A stretch of DNA of 11,186 nt. Source: Acidobacteriota bacterium. Lineage in GTDB: Bacteria; Acidobacteriota; Holophagae; Thermotomaculales; Thermotomaculaceae. The notes beneath the pieces are model-generated. The model worked only from the letters and a program-made list of their open reading frames with translations, did no database searches and was not told where the DNA came from. Of this stretch, positions 6,606-11,186 are shown piece by piece (positions within the stretch are counted from its first letter, which is position 1; each line of letters begins with the position of its first letter). Location: assembly GCA_015487755.1 (NCBI GenBank), contig WFPG01000283.1:1-11186 (forward strand), given 5' to 3'. A program made the position numbers and the translations under genes.

Positions 6606-8457
6606 TCTTGCCACCGAATTGAATGTTGTAAAGCCTTTTGTAAACCCCGTTTTTCTTTAATAGTTCCTCGTGTGTGCCCACTTCAACGATTTTGCCTTTA
6701 CTTATAACATAGATTCTGTCTGCGTTTCTAATTGTTGAAAGCCTGTGGGCAATAACAAAGGTTGTCCTGTTTTTCATAAGATTTTCAAGTGCCTTTTGAA
6801 CAAGCACTTCCGATTCTGTATCAAGGGCGCTTGTTGCTTCGTCAAGTATAAGTATCGGCGGGTTTTTAAGCAAAGCCCTTGCTATGGCAAGCCTCTGCCT
6901 CTGGCCGCCTGATATAAAGACACCGCTTTCCCCTATGTTCGTGTGATAACCGTTTTTCATTTTTACTATAAAGTCGTGGGCATAAGCCAATTTTGCCGCA
7001 TGCTCAACCTTTTCCATAGGGATATCGCTTCTTCCGTATGCTATGTTGTTGAAAACAGTGTCGTCAAAGAGAATGGTTTCCTGGGTAACTATTCCTATGT
7101 TGTTTCTCAATTTGTGCAAGTCAAATTCTCTAATGTCTATACCGTTAATTGTAATTTCCCCTTCTGTGCAGTCGAAAAACCTCGGGATAAGGTTTACAAG
7201 GGTTGTCTTTCCGTCTCCGCTTGAGCCGACTATTGCTATTGTCTCTCCCCTCTTTGCCTTTAGGTTGACATTGTCAAGAACCTTTTTCTTTCCGTCATAG
7301 GAAAATGTAACACTTTTAAATTCAATCTCTTCTATCTGTTCCGGGAAGGGTTTTGGGTTTTCAGGGGATATAATCGGGTTTTTTTCGTCCATTAAAGAGA
7401 AAACCCTTTTCAATGCGCTCATTGCCTGCTGTATTTCATTATTAACCTTGTTTAGCCTTCTTATAGGAGAGTAAAGCAACAGAACATTGGTAATGTATGT
7501 CATAAATGTGCCTGTTGTCATTTCCCCTGATTTGATTTTTATGTTTCCGTAGAATATGACAATACTTAAACTTATTGCTCCCACCAGTTCCATTATGGGG
7601 GAAGAGGCAACGGTTGCCGCTACCAGTTTTACATTTGCCCTGAAAAACTCATAGTTTTTCTGCATAAACTTTTTTATTTCAAAGTTTTCCATTGCAAATG
7701 CTTTAACAATCCTGCTACCGGATATGGTTTCTTTTAAGATATTTGTTATTTCAGCCATTTTCTTCTGGCTTAAAGTGGTTGCCTTTCTAATTGCTTTGCT
7801 TATAAGGATTACGGGAACAACGATAAGCGGGATAATGAATAAGAGAAGCAGGGATAACCTGTAATCTATGTAAAAGATTGCAAGTATTATTAAAATCAGG
7901 AACATACTCTCCTTCACCAAATCCCCTATTTTAGTGGTAACCGCATTCTGGATAATGTAAACATCGTTTGTAATTCTTGATATAAGGGTACCTGAATGGT
8001 ATTTGTCAAAGAAAGAGACGCTCTGGTTTATTATTGAGGAGTAAAGGTCGTTCCTTAAATCCCGTATCTTGTGTCCCGTTACCCCTAAAATGAAGTACCC
8101 CCAGAATGTTGCCAATCCCTTTAATATGTAAAGCCCTAAAATCAACAGGATAATTACCGCAACATCTCCTGTTTTCTTGTTTTTTAAGTCAAGTTTTTTC
8201 CCTATCCCTTTTTCTTCAAGGTATTTTTTTACTTTGTTTTTAAAATTGGTTATAAACTTTAACCTGTCTTTGCTTTGGGCTTTGCTCTCAACCTTTGTTA
8301 TTGTTGTCTGCTCTTTTAACGGGCCGTCCATTATAAGTTTTGCCACCGCTGTGTTCAATTCCCACAAAACGGCAACAAAGAACAGAATTATAAACGACAC
8401 CGTTAAAGCGCCGTAATAGGGCTTAAAATAACCTAAAAACCTTCTTAAAATAGACAT
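6598..8457 (-). CDS. msbA: MsbA-type lipid A/phospholipid flippase ABC transporter (half transporter)
   Basis: The 619 residues combine a six-helix exporter domain (about 1-345) with an ATPase domain. The ATPase shows Walker A GSSGDGKTT at 411-419, Q-loop Gln459, signature ISGGQ at 515-519, Walker B ILILDE at 535-540, and the H-loop His571. SFFDKYHSGTLISRITND at 148-165 is the typical coupling-helix region. MsbA homodimers flip lipid A core from the inner to the outer leaflet using ATP. The next-door lpxB and acyltransferase genes support that substrate over a drug exporter. The protein is longer than E. coli MsbA (582) because of about 45 extra, lysine-rich residues between helices 1 and 2 (about 45-97). 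Walker A has Asp where Ser is usual. ATG 8457 overlaps the lpxB stop by one base (TAATG) and probably depends on coupling; only weak upstream ribosome sites are seen. Confidence 0.9.
   Translation of the reverse strand: MSILRRFLGYFKPYYGALTVSFIILFFVAVLWELNTAVAKLIMDGPLKEQTTITKVESKAQSKDRLKFITNFKNKVKKYLEEKGIGKKLDLKNKKTGDVAVIILLILGLYILKGLATFWGYFILGVTGHKIRDLRNDLYSSIINQSVSFFDKYHSGTLISRITNDVYIIQNAVTTKIGDLVKESMFLILIILAIFYIDYRLSLLLLFIIPLIVVPVILISKAIRKATTLSQKKMAEITNILKETISGSRIVKAFAMENFEIKKFMQKNYEFFRANVKLVAATVASSPIMELVGAISLSIVIFYGNIKIKSGEMTTGTFMTYITNVLLLYSPIRRLNKVNNEIQQAMSALKRVFSLMDEKNPIISPENPKPFPEQIEEIEFKSVTFSYDGKKKVLDNVNLKAKRGETIAIVGSSGDGKTTLVNLIPRFFDCTEGEITINGIDIREFDLHKLRNNIGIVTQETILFDDTVFNNIAYGRSDIPMEKVEHAAKLAYAHDFIVKMKNGYHTNIGESGVFISGGQRQRLAIARALLKNPPILILDEATSALDTESEVLVQKALENLMKNRTTFVIAHRLSTIRNADRIYVISKGKIVEVGTHEELLKKNGVYKRLYNIQFGGKNE
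6611..6615 (-). promoter_or_regulatory. Ribosome binding site that sets the DUF374 gene start
   Basis: On the minus strand GGTGG lies 5 bases before ATG 6605, inside the last codons of msbA. It overlaps the alternative GTG start at 6614 and therefore argues for the ATG. Confidence 0.6.
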
Positions 8458-9578
8458 TATCCAATTATTCCCTTTGCAATGTTTGAAATTGTGTTTTCTT
8501 TGTGAAGCATTAAATTTAGTTTTTCAAGTTTTCTCTGTAATGCCTCACTAAATTCAGCATTATACAACACTTTTTCTACATAATCCATTATATTTGTCGG
8601 TGTTAAGTCAAAATTTATCAATTCTTTGAAGATTTCCTCTTCTAAAACAATGTTAGGGATGGTGATAAACTCGCTTCTTACAACGCATAAACCGAAAAAG
8701 TATGTAAAGTTTGATAGTTTGTAAAGGGCTGCCATGGGGGTGTTTAAAAGCCCGCATTCAAGGGAAACAGTGCCTGAACTCCCTACAGCCGCATGTGAGT
8801 ATTTTATAGCCTCATACTTGTCTTCAGAATTTATTTCAAAAAGTTGTTTTCCTGTCTGTTTTGTAAATTCCGCTTTAAAGAAGTTGACAATATCCCTTTC
8901 AAGAGATGTTGAAGGGAGAAAAAGAAAATCTGTGTCTTTGTGTTTTTCGGAGATTAGTTTCCCGAAATGAGAGAGATAAGGTGTTAATGAGGTGATTTCT
9001 TTTTTCCTGCTTCCGGGGAGAAGCAAAACCCTTTTTCTATCTTCTTTCAATGAGTATTTGTTTAAAAAATCGTTTTCGTCCAAATTCAGGGATATCATTT
9101 CGGTTAAAGGGTGGCCGTAATATTTTGCGTTTTCGTATAAGGGTTTTTCAAAGGGAAACAACACAATCACCTTGTCAAAGAGGTTTGATATAAACTTAGC
9201 CCTGTAAAGCCTCCATGCCCACACCTGAGGGGGGATAAAGTAAACAAGTTTCCCCACATATTTTTTTACCTTTTTTGCAATCCTTATGTTGAAGTCGGGA
9301 AAATCAATGCACACCAGAATGTCAGGCTTTAACTCTTTAATCTTTTCTACGAGGAAATTGAATGCTTTTTTTAAATCTGAGTAATGCTCAATTACCTCGG
9401 TTAAGCCTACAACAGAGAGGGATTTGTAGTCTAAAACAACTTGAGCCCCGGCATGTTTAAGCAAATCTCCTCCCATTGCAAAGACTTCAAAGCCGTTTTT
9501 TATTAGTTCAGGGGTTATTTTTGAGGCGTATTGCTCGGCGGATAATTCACCGCAGAGTATGAATGCCCTTTTATTCAA
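8457..9578 (-). CDS. lpxB: Lipid-A-disaccharide synthase
   Basis: This GT19 enzyme joins UDP-2,3-diacylglucosamine to lipid X (2,3-diacylglucosamine 1-phosphate), forming the lipid A disaccharide on the cytoplasmic face of the inner membrane. The 373 residues show IDFPDFNIRIA at 91-101 (with the conserved Asp of the D.PDFN motif), YFIPPQVWAWR at 113-123, YGHPL at 154-158, LLPGSRKKEI at 186-195, and the UDP-binding region SSGTVSLECGL at 267-277. The N-terminal motif normally read as GE(A/T)SGD is GELSAE here (10-15). Translation starts at TTG 9578, with GGAG (9588-9585) 6 bases upstream; the next in-frame ATG is residue 35, too late for the fold. It overlaps the end of fmt by 8 bases. Confident. 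Confidence 0.94.
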   Translation of the reverse strand: MNKRAFILCGELSAEQYASKITPELIKNGFEVFAMGGDLLKHAGAQVVLDYKSLSVVGLTEVIEHYSDLKKAFNFLVEKIKELKPDILVCIDFPDFNIRIAKKVKKYVGKLVYFIPPQVWAWRLYRAKFISNLFDKVIVLFPFEKPLYENAKYYGHPLTEMISLNLDENDFLNKYSLKEDRKRVLLLPGSRKKEITSLTPYLSHFGKLISEKHKDTDFLFLPSTSLERDIVNFFKAEFTKQTGKQLFEINSEDKYEAIKYSHAAVGSSGTVSLECGLLNTPMAALYKLSNFTYFFGLCVVRSEFITIPNIVLEEEIFKELINFDLTPTNIMDYVEKVLYNAEFSEALQRKLEKLNLMLHKENTISNIAKGIIG

Positions 9579-10509
9579 TCCTGTCTCCGTCTTTTAAGTA
9601 TCCGCCGTTAACAGCGGATTTGCCGTCCATAGGCTTTTTAGATTCAGGCTGAACAACCATAAGTTTTAATAGGTGCCCGTCTCCGCATACCATAAAGGGT
9701 ATGTTATCAGTAACAACAATAGTTCCCGGTTTTTTATCGCTCGTTTTTTCTGAAGGGAATGTTTTAAGGATTTTAATTAGTTTTCCGTTAACCCTGCCGA
9801 AAACCGAAGGCCACGGGTAAAATCCCCTTACCCTGTTGTGAATTTCAACCGCCGGAAGGGTAGGGTCAAGTTTACCGTCTGATTTTTTTATTATCGGGGC
9901 ATAACTTGCATGCTCGTCGTTCTGGGGAATAGGCTTTATCTTTCCTTCAACATAATCAAACATGGTTGTTTCAAGCAATTTCAACCCCTTTTCTGTGAGC
10001 CTTTCAAATAAGTCTAATGCATTATCATTAGGGTCAATTTTCTCTGACAAACACCCGATAAGAGGGCCTGTGTCAAGCCCTTTGTCCATTTTCATAAGGC
10101 ATACGGCGGTTATCACTTCCCCGTTTACAATAGCCCAGTTAACAGGTGCTGCCCCTCTGTATTTAGGCAGTGCGGAAAAGTGAATATTTAAACAGCCGTA
10201 TTTCGGGATATTTAATATTGTCTCGGGAATTATCTTTCCGTAAGCAACTACGAGAATTAAATCAGGGTTTACCTCTTGTAATTTTGCGATTACTTCCTCA
10301 TTTTTCTTTATCTTTTCAGGCTGGATAACCTCAATTCTCAATTTCTCCGCTTCAACCTTTACAGGCGGGGGGGTTAAAACCTTTTTTCTTCCTTTCGGCC
10401 TGTCAGGTTGGGTTATAACAAGCCTTAAATCAGTTAACTCATTAAGTTTTTTTAAAAAGGGAACGGATATTTCAGGGGTTCCCATAAATACTGTTTTTAA
10501 TAACCCCAT
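9571..10509 (-). CDS. fmt: Methionyl-tRNA formyltransferase
   Basis: Fmt transfers a formyl group from 10-formyltetrahydrofolate to Met-tRNA(fMet), enabling bacterial translation initiation. The 312 residues are the normal length. The N-terminal catalytic domain starts with VFMGTPEISVPFL (7-19). It has the N-x-H pair N108/H110 in NIHFSALPKYRGAAP, and the catalytic D146 in MDKGLDTGPL. TQPDRPKGRKK at 33-43 is the loop that contacts tRNA. The C-terminal domain contains RGFYPWP at 228-234. The ATG at 10509 follows AGGA (10519-10516) by 6 bases, and the gene overlaps def by 13 bases. def-fmt is a widespread pair in bacteria. Confidence 0.96.
   Translation of the reverse strand: MGLLKTVFMGTPEISVPFLKKLNELTDLRLVITQPDRPKGRKKVLTPPPVKVEAEKLRIEVIQPEKIKKNEEVIAKLQEVNPDLILVVAYGKIIPETILNIPKYGCLNIHFSALPKYRGAAPVNWAIVNGEVITAVCLMKMDKGLDTGPLIGCLSEKIDPNDNALDLFERLTEKGLKLLETTMFDYVEGKIKPIPQNDEHASYAPIIKKSDGKLDPTLPAVEIHNRVRGFYPWPSVFGRVNGKLIKILKTFPSEKTSDKKPGTIVVTDNIPFMVCGDGHLLKLMVVQPESKKPMDGKSAVNGGYLKDGDRIE
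9585..9588 (-). promoter_or_regulatory. Ribosome binding site that supports the TTG start of lpxB
   Basis: On the minus strand GGAG, within the last codons of fmt, lies 6 bases before TTG 9578. No ATG or GTG in frame is near, so this site decides the start. Confidence 0.65.
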
Positions 10510-11012
10510 CTTCCTTCCTTCATAAGTTTTTTTATTTTTTTCATAACCATTTTTCTTTTCACGGGAGCAAATTTGTAAATAAAAAGTTCTCCGTTTAGAT
10601 GGTCTATTTCATGGCATAAAGCCCTTGCAAGCAGCCCTTCAGCCTCTATTTCTTTTTCTTTGCCGTCTAAATCGGTATATTTTACCTTTACCTTTTCAGG
10701 CCTTTCCACAAACCCGAATATTCCCGGAAAACTTAAACAACCCTCTTCTTCTTTTTGTATTCCTTCTGTTTCTGTTATTTCAGGGTTTATTAAAACAATC
10801 CTTTCTTCAGGGTTTTCCCCTGCAGACAAATCAATAATTGCAAGTTGAAGGCTTTTGCCAACCTGCGGGGCGGCAAGCCCGATTCCGGGGGCTGCAACCA
10901 TTGTTTCGTACATATCTTCAACAAGTTGTTTTATTTCATCGTTTATTTCTTTTATTTTCTCGCCCTTTTTCTCTAAAACAGGGTCTCCGTAAACAACTAT
11001 AGGAAGTTTCAT
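10497..11012 (-). CDS. def: Peptide deformylase
   Basis: This metalloenzyme removes the formyl group from the N-terminal methionine of new proteins. All three family motifs are present in the 171 residues: GIGLAAPQ at 43-50, EGCLS at 90-94 (metal ligand Cys92), and HEIDH at 134-138 (ligands His134 and His138, catalytic Glu135). The C-terminus ends in a basic helix. ATG 11012 gives the normal family start (MKLPIVVYGDPVL). A TTG at 11036 in frame would add MKRRKNNL, but the only strong ribosome site (AGGAGG) would then lie inside the coding part. The stop of the preceding gene is 4 bases upstream of the ATG. Function is certain; the exact start is less so because the ribosome site is 12 bases from the ATG. 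Confidence 0.95.
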   Translation of the reverse strand: MKLPIVVYGDPVLEKKGEKIKEINDEIKQLVEDMYETMVAAPGIGLAAPQVGKSLQLAIIDLSAGENPEERIVLINPEITETEGIQKEEEGCLSFPGIFGFVERPEKVKVKYTDLDGKEKEIEAEGLLARALCHEIDHLNGELFIYKFAPVKRKMVMKKIKKLMKEGRWGY

Positions 11013-11016
11013 TAAA

Positions 11017-11186
11017 TTATTTTTCCTCCTTTTCAATCATCTTTTCCATCTCTTTTTTCTGTTTTTCAATTGTTTCCATAACTTTTGTCTTTATTTCAAT
11101 TGAATTTTTTTTAATGCCTTGAGCAACAAGGAATGCGGAAATTTTCGGATGCAGAGCGTAATCTTTAAAAGTCCAGTCTGTAACAT
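11017..11186 (-). CDS. C-terminal end of an unidentified protein, cut by the window edge
   Basis: An open frame enters from the right edge (first full codon 11184-11182) and ends at TAA 11019-11017. It gives 55 residues that start VTDWTFKDYALHPKI and end in a Lys/Glu-rich helix (about the last 28 residues, with EKQKKEMEKMIEKEEK at the end). I do not recognise the family. Reality is supported by the close junction with def: a 4-base gap to ATG 11012, and the def ribosome site embedded in its last codons. It is likely an upstream member of the same operon. Confidence 0.65.
   Translation of the reverse strand, partial: VTDWTFKDYALHPKISAFLVAQGIKKNSIEIKTKVMETIEKQKKEMEKMIEKEEK
11025..11030 (-). 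promoter_or_regulatory. Strong Shine-Dalgarno for def, at long spacing
   Basis: On the minus strand AGGAGG lies 12 bases before ATG 11012, inside the end of the upstream gene. The spacing is longer than optimal, so the start could instead be TTG 11036, but then this site would have no role. Confidence 0.5.

Overview
The window is AT-rich chromosomal DNA from a Gram-negative (diderm) bacterium. The lipid A genes lpxB and msbA and a DUF374 acyltransferase require an outer-membrane lifestyle. TTG is used as a start codon at least twice, Shine-Dalgarno sites are often GGAG or GGTGG, and genes are tightly packed. The sequence alone does not fix the phylum. No mobile elements, tRNA, rRNA or CRISPR were seen.

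Left part (1-4316), mostly plus strand. A 200-residue ankyrin-repeat protein is followed by a 135-base gap. That gap holds an extended -10 promoter and a very clear fluoride (crcB-type) riboswitch, which sits directly in front of a 598-residue dynamin-like GTPase. This pairing is the most interesting point of the window: fluoride riboswitches normally control fluoride exporters, and no such exporter gene is present here. A 67-residue membrane protein on the minus strand meets the GTPase gene tail to tail, sharing a TTAA. A DASS/SLC13 anion transporter follows, with its own recognisable promoter.

Right part (11186-4309), all minus strand, reads as one compact operon whose promoter lies outside the window: [3' end of an unknown gene] - def - fmt - lpxB - msbA - DUF374 acyltransferase - yicC - TauE/SafE-type permease. 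Junctions are overlaps of 1-13 bases or gaps of 1-4 bases, so translational coupling is likely. Def and Fmt handle the N-formyl group of initiator methionine. LpxB makes the lipid A disaccharide, MsbA flips the lipid A core, and the DUF374 protein between them is a good candidate for a secondary lipid A acyltransferase. YicC is an endoribonuclease, and the TauE-like protein is probably an anion (sulfite/organosulfonate-type) exporter.

The only stretches without a gene are 1-31, 635-769 (promoter and riboswitch) and 2767-2870 (back-to-back promoters). None exceeds 300 bases.
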